Positions 34,067 through 43,441 of a DNA stretch of 64,000 nucleotides are shown here, piece after piece. The translations under genes and the position numbers were made by a program. The DNA is from CALESS01 sp964405455. GTDB taxonomy: Bacteria > Chloroflexota > Anaerolineae > Anaerolineales > Anaerolineaceae. The first letter of the stretch is position 1. The number at the start of each line of letters is the position of its first letter. The stretch covers positions 1 through 64,000 of the forward strand of contig CAYOOA010000003.1 of assembly GCA_964405455.1 (NCBI GenBank), in the 5' to 3' direction. Below the pieces are notes generated by a model. That model made no database searches. It had not been told where the DNA came from and saw only the letters and a program-made list of their open reading frames with translations.

Positions 34067-35677
34067 ATGAGCTGGTTGCGATCCGGTTGGCTACGGGCTG
34101 GCATGGTGATTCTGGCGGCGATCCTGTGGAAGATTGCCCTCCTGGCGATGAACGCATTTCCGTTCAATGCGGATGAAGCCATCGTTGGCTTAATGGCGCG
34201 CCACATCCTTGGCGGAGAAAGGCCCATTTTCTTCTACGGTCAGGCCTATATGGGCAGCCTGGATGCCTGGCTGACCGCGGCCGGTTTTGCGCTTTTCGGT
34301 AGCCAGGTCTGGGTCATCCGCCTGGTGCAGACAGTTTTATACGCGCTGACGATCGGGGGGGTGATTTTACTCGGCCGGGTGGGTTTTGGCAGCTGGAATC
34401 ACGGCATCCTGGCAGGGCTGCTGCTGGCTGTACCGCCTGTCAATACCACTCTTTACACATCGGTCAGCCTGGGCGGCTATGGGGAGGCGCTCCTGCTGGG
34501 GGTGGTGGGCTTATTGCTGGGTTTCTGGATGAGCCAGGCCGGGAGAAAACCACATCCCGCCTGGTGGTTTGCCTGGGGCTGTTTGGCTGGACTTGGCCTG
34601 TGGGCAAATGCGATTTCCTGGGTTTTCTTCCTGCCGATGGGGATTTATCTATTATCATGGTTGACCGGGAGTACAAAGCGTCTCAACTGGCAAAGAAGCC
34701 TGCTGACTATCCTATCTGGCCTAGCCGGTGGATTATTTGGTTCGCTACCCTGGTGGATTTATGCCTTGCAGCACGGTTTTGGCGGCTTGCTGGGTGAATT
34801 ATTCGGGGGAGCGGTGGCCGTGGAAGGAGGGAGTTGGCTTTTACGCTCCCTTAACCATTCGGTCAATTTTCTCCTGCTGGGGCTGCCGGCAGCCCTGGGA
34901 ATGCGCCCCCCGTGGGAGGTGCGCTGGCTGGCGCTGCCGTTGCTCCCGCTGGCGCTGGGGTTTTGGATTGTAGCAGGCGTCTTTCTATTCCGTCGGCGTT
35001 CAGCGGACGACCCGCAAAGAAAGGTGTTCCTCGTGCTGGCCGGGATTATTGGGGTGTTAGCGTTATTGTTCATCTTTACCCCATTTGGCGTGGATCCTTC
35101 CGGGCGGTATTTCCTGCCATTCGCCATCCCGCTTGCGCTGGGGGCTGGAGGTTGGCTGCTTGCCCTCAAACCGCGCTACCTGGCGGGCATCCTTGCAGGA
35201 CTGGTATTGGTTTTCAACCTGTGGGGGACACTGGATTGCGCGCTGAAGAATCCGCCCGGCATTACGACCCAGTTTTACAAACCTGCCCAGGTGGATCAAA
35301 GCAAAATGCCCGAGCTGGTGAATTTCCTTCTCTCCGAGGAAGAAACGCGCGGATATACGACATATTGGGCAGCCTATCCGCTGGCGTTCCTGACCAATGA
35401 AACCATCCTTTTCACTCCCCGGCTGCCATATCATCTGGATTTGACGTATACCAATCGGGATGAGCGATATGCACCATACGCCGAGGCTGTAGCCCAGTCG
35501 GCACACGTGGCTTATATTTCCACCCGGAATCCCGCCCTGGACGAAAGGCTGCGCACGGAATTTTCCCGCCTGGGAATCACCTGGCAGGAGAAACAAATAG
35601 GAGACTTTTACGTCTTTTATCACCTTTCCAGGCTGGTACGGCCGGAGGAATTAAAGATTAACCGGGAGCTGCCCTGA
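34067..35677 (+). CDS. GT-C fold glycosyltransferase-like membrane protein
   Basis: 536 residues, about twelve membrane helices and a soluble C-terminal segment. The first loop reads FNADEAIVGLMARHILGGERPIFFYGQAYMGSLDA, a hallmark of bacterial GT39-like transferases, with the DE pair as likely catalytic residues. The C-terminal 110 residues, outside the membrane, probably bind the acceptor. It overlaps the next gene by one base (TGATGA context at 35677), so the genes are co-translated. Confidence 0.82.
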   Translation: MSWLRSGWLRAGMVILAAILWKIALLAMNAFPFNADEAIVGLMARHILGGERPIFFYGQAYMGSLDAWLTAAGFALFGSQVWVIRLVQTVLYALTIGGVILLGRVGFGSWNHGILAGLLLAVPPVNTTLYTSVSLGGYGEALLLGVVGLLLGFWMSQAGRKPHPAWWFAWGCLAGLGLWANAISWVFFLPMGIYLLSWLTGSTKRLNWQRSLLTILSGLAGGLFGSLPWWIYALQHGFGGLLGELFGGAVAVEGGSWLLRSLNHSVNFLLLGLPAALGMRPPWEVRWLALPLLPLALGFWIVAGVFLFRRRSADDPQRKVFLVLAGIIGVLALLFIFTPFGVDPSGRYFLPFAIPLALGAGGWLLALKPRYLAGILAGLVLVFNLWGTLDCALKNPPGITTQFYKPAQVDQSKMPELVNFLLSEEETRGYTTYWAAYPLAFLTNETILFTPRLPYHLDLTYTNRDERYAPYAEAVAQSAHVAYISTRNPALDERLRTEFSRLGITWQEKQIGDFYVFYHLSRLVRPEELKINRELP

Positions 35678-37173
35678 TGATCAAACCCCCAAATGAAAAT
35701 CCATTGACAACCCCTGGCGGACGCCTGGTGTTGGTGATGACCTTGCTGCTGATCGGGATCATGGCGGCTCGCACACCGTTGGACAGCGACCTGTGGTGGC
35801 ATTTGCGCTCCGGCCAGGTGATGGTGGAAACGGGCCGGCCGTTGCTGCAAGATGTATTTTCGTATACACGTGACGGAGCCGCCTGGATCAATCATTCCTG
35901 GCTTTCCCAACTGATCCTGTATGGCCTCCATCAACTGGCTGGATACACCGGGGTGAGTTTCTGGGTGGTTGGCTTGTCTGTTCTGTCCATGGGTTTGGTT
36001 TTCTTCCAGATGGGCGGACCCGCCGGATGGCGGGCATTGCTCTTGATCCTGGGGGCTGCAGCCTCTGCACCCGTCTGGTCGCCGCGCCCACAATTGACCA
36101 GCCTGGCCTTGCTGGCGCTGTTGGGATGGCTGATCCAGCGCTGGCGGACCGGAAACGTACGCAGGTTGTGGATTTTGCCGCTGATCTTTTGCCTGTGGTC
36201 CAATCTACATGGAGGCTTTTCGCTAGGCTTCCTGCTGTTGCTGGCGTTCTTCGGCGGCCAGGTCCTGGATCACATTCTGGGTTTCAACGATGAAGCCATG
36301 CCGTGGAAAGACCTGGGCAGGATTGCCCTGTGGAGCGGCCTGGCAGCCCTGGCGGTGATGGTCAATCCCAACGGTGTCGATATGTGGAAAATCCCGTTCC
36401 AGACGGTGGGGGTGGGCTCGCTGCAGCAATTCATCCAGGAATGGGCCTCTCCAGATTTTCACGATCCCGCCCAGCAACCCATCCTGCTGCTGGTGATCCT
36501 GCTACTGGCCGGGGTGGGATTTTCCCGCAAACGCATGGCCGGTGAAGATTGGCTGTCTGTGTCGGGCTTTCTGTTGATGGCGCTGTTGGCCCGGCGAAAT
36601 ATCGCCCCGTTTGCTCTGGTGTCCATCCCGATCATCGCCAGGTACGGTTGGCAGGCCATCCAGGAATGGTTGGACATAGTTCGTGCTTCAGGACGCTTCA
36701 AGCGGCTTTTCCGGGAGTCGGTTCCCGGAAAGCCGCACCCCGTGATCAACCTGCTGCTGGCCGGCCTGTTGGGGTTGGTGCTATTTGTCAAGCTGGGGAT
36801 TTTATCGCTCCCGGCAGTGGTGGAGTCAGCTTCGGCCGGGAGCATGCCGCAGGCGGCTGTGGACTGGCTGAAAGCACACCCGGGCGGGCGGATGTTGAGT
36901 GAATACGGCTGGGGCGGTTACCTGGATTGGAATCTGCCGGAAGAAAAGGTCTTTGTTGACGGCCGGACGGACTTGTTTGGAGATGAAATCATCGGTGAAT
37001 GGCTGCAGGTCGTCCAGGCGGATGCAGAGATGGAAGCCATCCTGGATAAATGGGGCGTGCAACGAGTGATGCTGCAGCCGAACCGGCCGGCGGTCAATGC
37101 GTTGATTACACTTGGATGGCAACAGGTGTATCAGGATCCGACTGCAATCATCCTTGAAGGATCAACGAGATGA
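35677..37173 (+). CDS. Polytopic membrane protein, GT-C-like
   Basis: 498 residues with about eleven hydrophobic helices. The N-terminal loop has PLDSDLWWHLRSGQVMVETGRPLLQDVFSYT, and later W.NHSWLSQ, a pattern found in a family of large bacterial membrane proteins related to GT-C transferases but not characterised. The C-terminal 100 residues (VDWLKAHPGGRMLSEYGWGGYLDW, then VFVDGRTDLF) form an extracytoplasmic domain. The start overlaps the preceding stop and the stop overlaps the next start by four bases. Confidence 0.75.
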   Translation: MIKPPNENPLTTPGGRLVLVMTLLLIGIMAARTPLDSDLWWHLRSGQVMVETGRPLLQDVFSYTRDGAAWINHSWLSQLILYGLHQLAGYTGVSFWVVGLSVLSMGLVFFQMGGPAGWRALLLILGAAASAPVWSPRPQLTSLALLALLGWLIQRWRTGNVRRLWILPLIFCLWSNLHGGFSLGFLLLLAFFGGQVLDHILGFNDEAMPWKDLGRIALWSGLAALAVMVNPNGVDMWKIPFQTVGVGSLQQFIQEWASPDFHDPAQQPILLLVILLLAGVGFSRKRMAGEDWLSVSGFLLMALLARRNIAPFALVSIPIIARYGWQAIQEWLDIVRASGRFKRLFRESVPGKPHPVINLLLAGLLGLVLFVKLGILSLPAVVESASAGSMPQAAVDWLKAHPGGRMLSEYGWGGYLDWNLPEEKVFVDGRTDLFGDEIIGEWLQVVQADAEMEAILDKWGVQRVMLQPNRPAVNALITLGWQQVYQDPTAIILEGSTR

Positions 37174-38312
37174 AGAGACACTGGATTGCCCCGGCCATCC
37201 TGGTTTTTTTACGCCTGCTTCTCCTGCTGGCGCTTCCGTTGGAGGGTATGGTGGGATATGGTGATTTTATTCACTTCTTTCGCATAGCCAATCTTGGGGG
37301 TTGGCCATATATCCACTACTGGTCGGAATTTCCTCCGATTTTTCCTTTCCTGGGGGAATTGATCTATCGATTAGCCGCTGGGCGGGAAAATACCTTTGAT
37401 ACTTTATTAATCCTGGTCCTGACCGTAGCGGATGCGCTGAACCTATACCTTTTTTCCCGGTTGGCGGAACGCTTGTTTCAGAAGGAGGTAGCCCGGGTAC
37501 GGTTGGGAGGATACCTGCTGTGCCTGGCCGGTCTGGCCTATACCTGGTGGTATTTTGATTCAATTGCTGTCCTGGCCTTGCTGCTTGGGCTGTTCTGGAT
37601 CCTGGAGCAGCGGCCGGTTCGGGCTGGATTCGCCCTGGGTCTGGGAATTCTGATCAAGTGGTTCCCGGTATTGTTGATCCCCCTGGCGATTAAAAAATCC
37701 GGTTGGCGGAAAGGACTGCTGACGGGCATTACCGCAATTGGGTTATCTGCCCTGGTTTATGGTGGACTGGCTCTGGCAAGCCCGAAGTTCACTGCGGCAT
37801 CCCTGCAATCCCAATCGGCCAAAGGTTCCTGGGAAACGCCCTGGGCGTTGCTGGATGGTAACCTAACCACTGGCAACTTCGGCCCGGAAATTGAGCGCCT
37901 GGATGCCAGTACTGCCAGTCGGACTGACCGAAATCCAGCGGTCATCCCCACCTGGGTGACTCTGCTGGTCTTCGGAGGACTGGGATTGGCTGCCTTCTTG
38001 CGCTTGAAGTTGCAGACAGATCGTCAAATCATCAGCTTTGGGCTGATCACGTTTGGATTGTTTTTCCTGTGGTCCCCGGGTTGGAGCCCGCAGTGGATCT
38101 TATACCTTCTCCCTCTGATCCTCCTGGCCTTACCCATCCAAACAGCAGCCCTGCTTGGCGGAACGATCATCCTGGCCAACCTGATGGAGTGGCCGGTGCT
38201 GCTCTCCCGCGGTATGTTCTGGACTCTACCGATGACAATCGGCATCCGGACGTTGCTGATGATCCTGCTGGTGGTGGTAGCCTATCAGTCGGCATCCGGC
38301 GGCCGTGAATAA
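37170..38312 (+). CDS. Predicted mannosyltransferase-like membrane protein (GT87/DUF2029 type)
   Basis: 380 residues with about ten helices. The segment GILIKWFPVLLIPLAI is the characteristic cytoplasmic-side motif of DUF2029/GT87 proteins, which include mycobacterial polyprenyl-phosphomannose-dependent alpha-1,2-mannosyltransferases. It starts inside the previous gene (ATGA, 37170-37173). Its 3' end overlaps the convergent nitrilase gene by 28 bases. Confidence 0.75.
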   Translation: MKRHWIAPAILVFLRLLLLLALPLEGMVGYGDFIHFFRIANLGGWPYIHYWSEFPPIFPFLGELIYRLAAGRENTFDTLLILVLTVADALNLYLFSRLAERLFQKEVARVRLGGYLLCLAGLAYTWWYFDSIAVLALLLGLFWILEQRPVRAGFALGLGILIKWFPVLLIPLAIKKSGWRKGLLTGITAIGLSALVYGGLALASPKFTAASLQSQSAKGSWETPWALLDGNLTTGNFGPEIERLDASTASRTDRNPAVIPTWVTLLVFGGLGLAAFLRLKLQTDRQIISFGLITFGLFFLWSPGWSPQWILYLLPLILLALPIQTAALLGGTIILANLMEWPVLLSRGMFWTLPMTIGIRTLLMILLVVVAYQSASGGRE

Positions 38313-39079
38313 ATTTCCGGGCGGCGGTCAGAGAAAACCGGCATGAACTTGCGGACATCCGCCAACTGCTGAAAATCAAGTTCAGCAGTTAATACCGCTT
38401 CAGCATCGGCCGGGGCTTCAATCAGCGTCTCACCCCACGGGGAGATCACGGCTGAATTTCCACCATACACCGCTCCGCCGCTGCTGCCGACCGTGTTGAC
38501 CGCGGCAGTAAAAGCCTGGTTTTCAATGGCCCGGGCGCGCAGCAGGGTCCGCCAGTGTTCAATCCGGCGGGCCGGCCACTCCGCGCTGACCAGGAATATT
38601 TGAACCTGCTGCAGGGCATACAGGCGGTAGAGTTCAGGGAAGCGCAGATCGTAGCAGATGCTCAAACCTGCCTTGAGGCCGTGAAGATCTGTCGTGACGG
38701 GTTCATTACCCGGTGTAAGCCAGGCATCCTCGTCCATCAGCCCGAAGAGATGAATCTTGCGGTATTGGATGGCGGGCTGGTCCGGTTGAATCAGGGTAAA
38801 TGTATTGAAAACCTGACTTCCGACCTGTTCCAGCAGGGAGCCGCCGATGGCAATTCCATGCTCCTGGCTGAAGAGGGCCCAATGGGCCAGGATTTCAGGA
38901 CTTCGTCCGGCCTGGGCGGCAGAGTTGGGGAGGTCGTAACCACTTGACCAGAGCTCAGGCAGGAGAGCCAGGTTGCCACCCTGCCGGACGGCCTCTTCGA
39001 GTGCTTGCAGGGCACAATGAAGGTTTTGATCAATATCTCCAGGTTGAATATGGATCTGACAGAGGGATATCTTCAACAT
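38285..39079 (-). CDS. Carbon-nitrogen hydrolase (nitrilase superfamily)
   Basis: Cytosolic amidase of 264 residues. The catalytic triad is visible: Glu in LLPELWSSGYDL, Lys in YRKIHLFG and Cys in SICYDLRFPELYR. It is closest in look to omega-amidase/YafV-type members that remove amide groups from small metabolites. The start at 39079 is where homology begins; a longer upstream reading has no coding character. The ATG lies six bases after a minus-strand TATAAT with no ribosome-binding site, so the mRNA may be leaderless. It interrupts the plus-strand transferase genes. Confidence 0.9.
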   Translation of the reverse strand: MLKISLCQIHIQPGDIDQNLHCALQALEEAVRQGGNLALLPELWSSGYDLPNSAAQAGRSPEILAHWALFSQEHGIAIGGSLLEQVGSQVFNTFTLIQPDQPAIQYRKIHLFGLMDEDAWLTPGNEPVTTDLHGLKAGLSICYDLRFPELYRLYALQQVQIFLVSAEWPARRIEHWRTLLRARAIENQAFTAAVNTVGSSGGAVYGGNSAVISPWGETLIEAPADAEAVLTAELDFQQLADVRKFMPVFSDRRPEIYSRPPDAD

Positions 39080-39085
39080 GGTTGA

Positions 39086-39093
39086 ATTATAAT
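39086..39093. promoter_or_regulatory. Shared palindromic -10 of divergent nitrilase and GT87-like genes
   Basis: AATTATAATT reads as TATAAT on both strands (plus 39088-39093, minus 39091-39086). On the minus strand it ends six bases before the nitrilase ATG, predicting a leaderless transcript. On the plus strand it lies 30 bases before the GTG at 39123. The -35 elements are weak on both sides. Confidence 0.45.
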
Positions 39094-39122
39094 TGATCTG
39101 AATCATCCCAAGGAGTCCTTCA

Positions 39123-40385
39123 GTGAAACAACGCCGCAATTCCACGATCTTGGCCATTCTTCTGCTGGTAATCATCCTGGCAGGCCTGGTTGGTCTCACC
39201 TGGGGGAACTTGCGTTATGTCCGGCAAAACCCGGGCGGAAATGATTTCCTCGTCCACTGGACCGGGACGCGGTTGTTCCTGACCCGGAACATCAGCCCCT
39301 ATAGCGATGAGGCCGCCCTGGAAATCCAGCGCCTGGCGTACGGCCGGCCGGCGCAAGCCGGCGAGCATGAACTGCGCTTTGCCTATCCGTTTTATTCGAT
39401 CCTGTTCTTTTTCCCGTTTGCATTCATTGCCGATTTTGGCATTGCGCGCGCCTTGTATATGACACTGCTGGAGGTCGGCCTGATTGGTCTGGGGCTGCTC
39501 TCCCTGCGCGCCAGCCGTTGGAGACCCGGACTGGTGATGACCGGAGTTATTGTGGTGTACTCATTGATCTGGTACCACGGCCTGCGCCCATTAATCAACG
39601 GTAATGCGGTGATCCTGGTCGGCCTGGGACTGGTGGCTTCCTTCCTGGCCGTTCGTCATAAATCGGATGAATTGGCCGGAATCATCCTGGCTTTTTGTAC
39701 GATCAAGCCGCAGGTTGTTTTGATCCCCGGACTATTCTTGCTATTCTGGACTTTAGGGCAGCGGCGTTGGAAGATGCTGTTCTGGTTTGTCGGAACCGTG
39801 GGGTTACTTTCGGCCATTTCCGCCCTGTTGATGAGTGATTGGATCCTGCAGAATATCCGCGAGGTTCTTCGATATCCTTCCTACAACCCGCCCGGTACAC
39901 CCGGCCAGGCTTTGGCCACCTGGATGCCGTCCCTGGGAGGCCGGATTGGAGTGGGCATCTCGATTTTGGTGGGCGTCATCCTGGTGGTGGAATGGATCCT
40001 GGCGGTCAGGCGGGGGGAAGCCGGCCTGGCCTGGGCATTTGCACTGACGCTGGTTTTAAGCCAGTGGAGCGGTTTACAAAACGACCCCGGTAACTACGTT
40101 ATCTTGTATCCGGCGCTGCCGGTTATTTTCAAGGCCCTGGAGGAACGTTGGAGACACATGGGCCGGGTGATCACGATTCTGACCCTGATCATTCTGCTGG
40201 TGGGGATCTGGTTGATTTTCCTCGGCACGGTTGAGCAAAGTTACCAGCCCATCCAGAGTCCGGTGATGATTTTCGTACTGCCCGGTATCCTGCTGATCAT
40301 GCTTTACTGGGTGCGCTGGTGGGCCGTAGCCCCGCCAAAAGTGTGGGCGGACGTAATTTCTGAAATGGATACTCAACGGCGATAA
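39123..40385 (+). CDS. GT87/DUF2029-type mannosyltransferase-like membrane protein
   Basis: 420 residues, about ten helices. The first loop contains NPGGNDFLVHWTGTRLFLTRNISPYSDEA, and the middle has NGNAVILVGLGLVASF and CTIKPQVVLIPGLFLLFW; all are typical of the DUF2029/GT87 family. The start is GTG at 39123, supported by AAGGAG at 39112-39117. Its stop overlaps the next ATG (TAATG). Confidence 0.8.
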   Translation: MKQRRNSTILAILLLVIILAGLVGLTWGNLRYVRQNPGGNDFLVHWTGTRLFLTRNISPYSDEAALEIQRLAYGRPAQAGEHELRFAYPFYSILFFFPFAFIADFGIARALYMTLLEVGLIGLGLLSLRASRWRPGLVMTGVIVVYSLIWYHGLRPLINGNAVILVGLGLVASFLAVRHKSDELAGIILAFCTIKPQVVLIPGLFLLFWTLGQRRWKMLFWFVGTVGLLSAISALLMSDWILQNIREVLRYPSYNPPGTPGQALATWMPSLGGRIGVGISILVGVILVVEWILAVRRGEAGLAWAFALTLVLSQWSGLQNDPGNYVILYPALPVIFKALEERWRHMGRVITILTLIILLVGIWLIFLGTVEQSYQPIQSPVMIFVLPGILLIMLYWVRWWAVAPPKVWADVISEMDTQRR

Positions 40386-41860
40386 TGAGACGTATCAATC
40401 TCCGCCTGGTTGGGGTTTCCGTGCTTGCAGTCGTCTTACGCTGTCTGTTCCTGCAAACCCGCGGGATTCAGTACGATGATGCGTTCAGTATATTCCTTTC
40501 GCGGAGATCACTGGCTGAAATCGTGAGCGGGACGGCGGCTGACACCATGCCGCCGCTGTATTACTTTCTGTTGCACTTCTGGGGGCTGGTCAGCCAGGAA
40601 CTATGGTGGCTGCGCCTGCTTTCGGTGCTGTTAAGCCTGGGCTGTGTTGTGCTGCTCTTCCTGCTGGTCCGCCGCCTGGCTTCAGAGGGGGCTGCCCTGG
40701 CGGCAGCCCTGTTGGCGGCTATTTCTCCGCTTCAGATTTACCATGCCCAGGATTTGCGCATGTACGCCCTGACCGCCTGTGCCGTGCTCGGCTACTGGTA
40801 TTTTTTTATCCGCTTGTGGCAGGGACGGGAGAGGCAATCGGCCGCGGATTGGGTGGGTTTCATTCTGTGCGGCACGGCTGCACTTTATGCCCACAACCTG
40901 GCCGGTTTTTTGCTGCTGCCGCCGTTTGCCTTTTTAATCTGGCGGCGAGCCTGGAAGCAGCTCATGCGCTTTGCCGTGGGTGGGGGGGCGATCCTGCTGC
41001 TTTTCAGCCCCTGGCTGCTGCTTCTGCCCGGGCAGGTGGAAAAAATCCAGCGCGCCTTCTGGACGCCCAGGCCGGGTGTGGTGGAAATTGTCCAGGCGAT
41101 TCTCCTCGGTGCCGGCAACCTGCCATTGCCCAGCGGGTGGATGGCGGTGGCATTGGTATGCGCCCTGGGCGGGTTGACGTTTGTTGTCATCGGGCTGGTA
41201 CGGGGGAGAAAAGAACTTAACGAATTTACTTTCCTGGCGTGGGCAGCCGGATTGCCCCCGTTGTTGCTGCTCATTCTCTCTTACCTGATGCGGCCGGTTT
41301 TTGTCCCGCGCGGCTTTCTGGCGGCTTACCTGGCGTTGGATGGGCTGGCTGCCTGGATTATCTGGCGGGCATGGCGGCCGGGTGGAGGAAAAATCATCTT
41401 CGGGTTGTTTTTACTATCAGCCGTGATTTCGCTGCCGACTCAGTACACTTTTGACGCATTTCCACGTTCTCCGTTCAAGGCAGCCATGCAGGATCTTTCC
41501 AGTCAGCTTCGAGAGGGCGACATCATCCTGCATGACAACAAGTTATCCTACTTCCCGGCAGAGTATTACGCGCCAAACCTTCCACAGCGGTTCCTGGCGG
41601 ATGAACCTGGCTCGGCAAACGATACTTACGCACCGGGCTCTCAACAGGCCATACAGCTCATCCCCGCAGCGGATCTACCGGCAGGCACAGCCGGAGCAAG
41701 TAGGGTGTTTTTCATGTTTTTTACACAGACCCGGACGGATTATCTATCCGCGGGGCTGGTGGAGCATCCCGTCCTGGCCTGGTTGGATGAACACGGTCAC
41801 CTGGACCAGATTCAAGCGTGGAATGATCTGAATGTGTATATTTACACCATGGAGCGCTAA
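40385..41860 (+). CDS. GT39/ArnT-like glycosyltransferase membrane protein
   Basis: 491 residues with about ten to twelve helices. The first loop reads GIQYDDAFSIFLSRRSL with adjacent acidic residues, followed by MPPLYYFLLHFW and YHAQDLRMYALTA, classic motifs of GT39-like enzymes that use a polyprenyl-phosphate sugar. The C-terminal 140 residues are extracytoplasmic. It begins within the previous stop codon, implying translational coupling. Confidence 0.83.
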   Translation: MRRINLRLVGVSVLAVVLRCLFLQTRGIQYDDAFSIFLSRRSLAEIVSGTAADTMPPLYYFLLHFWGLVSQELWWLRLLSVLLSLGCVVLLFLLVRRLASEGAALAAALLAAISPLQIYHAQDLRMYALTACAVLGYWYFFIRLWQGRERQSAADWVGFILCGTAALYAHNLAGFLLLPPFAFLIWRRAWKQLMRFAVGGGAILLLFSPWLLLLPGQVEKIQRAFWTPRPGVVEIVQAILLGAGNLPLPSGWMAVALVCALGGLTFVVIGLVRGRKELNEFTFLAWAAGLPPLLLLILSYLMRPVFVPRGFLAAYLALDGLAAWIIWRAWRPGGGKIIFGLFLLSAVISLPTQYTFDAFPRSPFKAAMQDLSSQLREGDIILHDNKLSYFPAEYYAPNLPQRFLADEPGSANDTYAPGSQQAIQLIPAADLPAGTAGASRVFFMFFTQTRTDYLSAGLVEHPVLAWLDEHGHLDQIQAWNDLNVYIYTMER

Positions 41861-41863
41861 CGG

Positions 41864-43441
41864 ATGAGCACAAGGAAATGGCTGATCCTGGGGGTAGGGG
41901 GATTGATCCTGGCGCTGGGGATGATGTTCCTGCAGAGAGTGCCGGGATACATGGACGCTGAATATTATTATGCAGGCGGACTGCGTATAGCCAGTAATCA
42001 TGCCGCCACTGAACCTTTCCTGTGGAACTACCTGGATGATCCGGTCAGCCTGCCTCATCCATCCTTCAGCTATTGGATGCCCCTGCCGTCACTCCTGGCG
42101 GCCCTCGGGATGAAAATCGCCGGCAGCACTTCTTTCACGGCCGCGCGTGTCTTTTTCATCCTGCTGTGCGGTTTGATCCCCATTCTGACCGCCTGGCTGG
42201 CACTGCGCATGGGAGCCACCTCCAAGCAGGCCATGCTGGCCGGGGGGTTCAGTGTTTTTTCCGGCTTTTACGCACTCTACACCGGTCTGACGGAATCCTT
42301 CGCACCGGCCACGCTGCTGGGAGCAGGGATGTTATTGATCCTTTCCTCCGATTGGGCGATGTGGAGGCGCGGACTGGCTGCCGGTATTTTGGCAGGCCTG
42401 ATGCATCTCAACCGGGCAGACGGGATGCTCTGGGTGGGGGCGGGATTAATTTGGTTTTTCCTGGAATGGCGGCGGTTGCGCCCTGTAATTTCCAGGCGAC
42501 AGATTCTAGGTGCGATGGCTTTATCAATGGCGGCGTACTTCGCCGTGATGTCGCCCTGGTTCCTGCGCAATTTACAAACCTGGGGCAGCCTGATGCCGCC
42601 GGGCGGCAGCCGGACACTGTGGCTGACGGATTATAACCAGACATTTCTCTATCCGGCTGGACAGTTGTCATTTTCCACCTGGTGGAGCAGCGGCTTAAGT
42701 AACATCCTGCAAGTCCGCCTGGATGCGTTATGGTTAAACTTGAAAACCTTGCTGGCGGTCCAGGGTTCGGTGATCCTGCTGCCGTTGATGTTCATTGGGC
42801 TTTGGCGGCTGCGCAAGAACCTGGTCGTCCAGGTGGGAACCATTATGTGGCTGCTTTACTTCCTTTTGCTGACGCTGGTTTTCCCATTTTCAGGCAGCCG
42901 GGGAGGATTTTTCCATTCCGGGGCGGCTGTTCAACCGATGTTGTGGGGCGCGGCGGCGGTAGGATTTTCCGCGATCATTGATTGGGGCTGCCAGAAGCGC
43001 GGCTGGAGTAAAACCCGGGCCTGGCGGGTTTTCAGCGCAGGATTAATTATCATCCTGGCGGTGATGACCGGTTTCCTGGCCTTGGAGAGGACAGTACGAA
43101 CGAGCCCCGGTATAGAAAGCTGGTCAGCCGGTGCTGAGAGGTACCAGGCGGTGGAAACCTGGCTGCGCAGCCAGGGCGGCGAAGGGTCGATCGTGATGGT
43201 TAACAATCCACCCGGATATTACGTGGCTGGTCGACGGGCAGCCATCGTCATCCCGTTGGGAGAGTTGGATACCGTGCTGGAGGTGGCGCGTAAATTTGGG
43301 GCGGAATACCTGGTGTTGGAACAAAACACCACCCCGCAATTGAAAGATCTATACCAATCTCCCAGAACACTTGCCGGGTTGACCTATTTGACCACTATGG
43401 ATGGGGCGGAGATCTTCCGCTTTGAAATCCAGTCCCCATGA
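41864..43441 (+). CDS. GT-C fold glycosyltransferase-like membrane protein
   Basis: 525 residues with about eleven helices. The loop after helix one contains GYMDAEYYYAGGLRIA and the next loop LDDPVSLPHPSFSYWMPLPS, resembling GT39-like transferases. HLNRADGMLWVGAGLIWF lies in the middle. The C-terminal 110 residues (residues about 415-525) form a soluble extracytoplasmic domain. It starts three bases after the preceding stop and overlaps the next gene by four (ATGA). Confidence 0.78.
   Translation: MSTRKWLILGVGGLILALGMMFLQRVPGYMDAEYYYAGGLRIASNHAATEPFLWNYLDDPVSLPHPSFSYWMPLPSLLAALGMKIAGSTSFTAARVFFILLCGLIPILTAWLALRMGATSKQAMLAGGFSVFSGFYALYTGLTESFAPATLLGAGMLLILSSDWAMWRRGLAAGILAGLMHLNRADGMLWVGAGLIWFFLEWRRLRPVISRRQILGAMALSMAAYFAVMSPWFLRNLQTWGSLMPPGGSRTLWLTDYNQTFLYPAGQLSFSTWWSSGLSNILQVRLDALWLNLKTLLAVQGSVILLPLMFIGLWRLRKNLVVQVGTIMWLLYFLLLTLVFPFSGSRGGFFHSGAAVQPMLWGAAAVGFSAIIDWGCQKRGWSKTRAWRVFSAGLIIILAVMTGFLALERTVRTSPGIESWSAGAERYQAVETWLRSQGGEGSIVMVNNPPGYYVAGRRAAIVIPLGELDTVLEVARKFGAEYLVLEQNTTPQLKDLYQSPRTLAGLTYLTTMDGAEIFRFEIQSP

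Noticed and set aside
40603..41220. Plus-strand alternative frame of 205 codons
   Set aside because: Overlaps a GT39-like gene in another frame and is rich in Gly, Ala and Arg, as shadow frames in GC-rich genes usually are.
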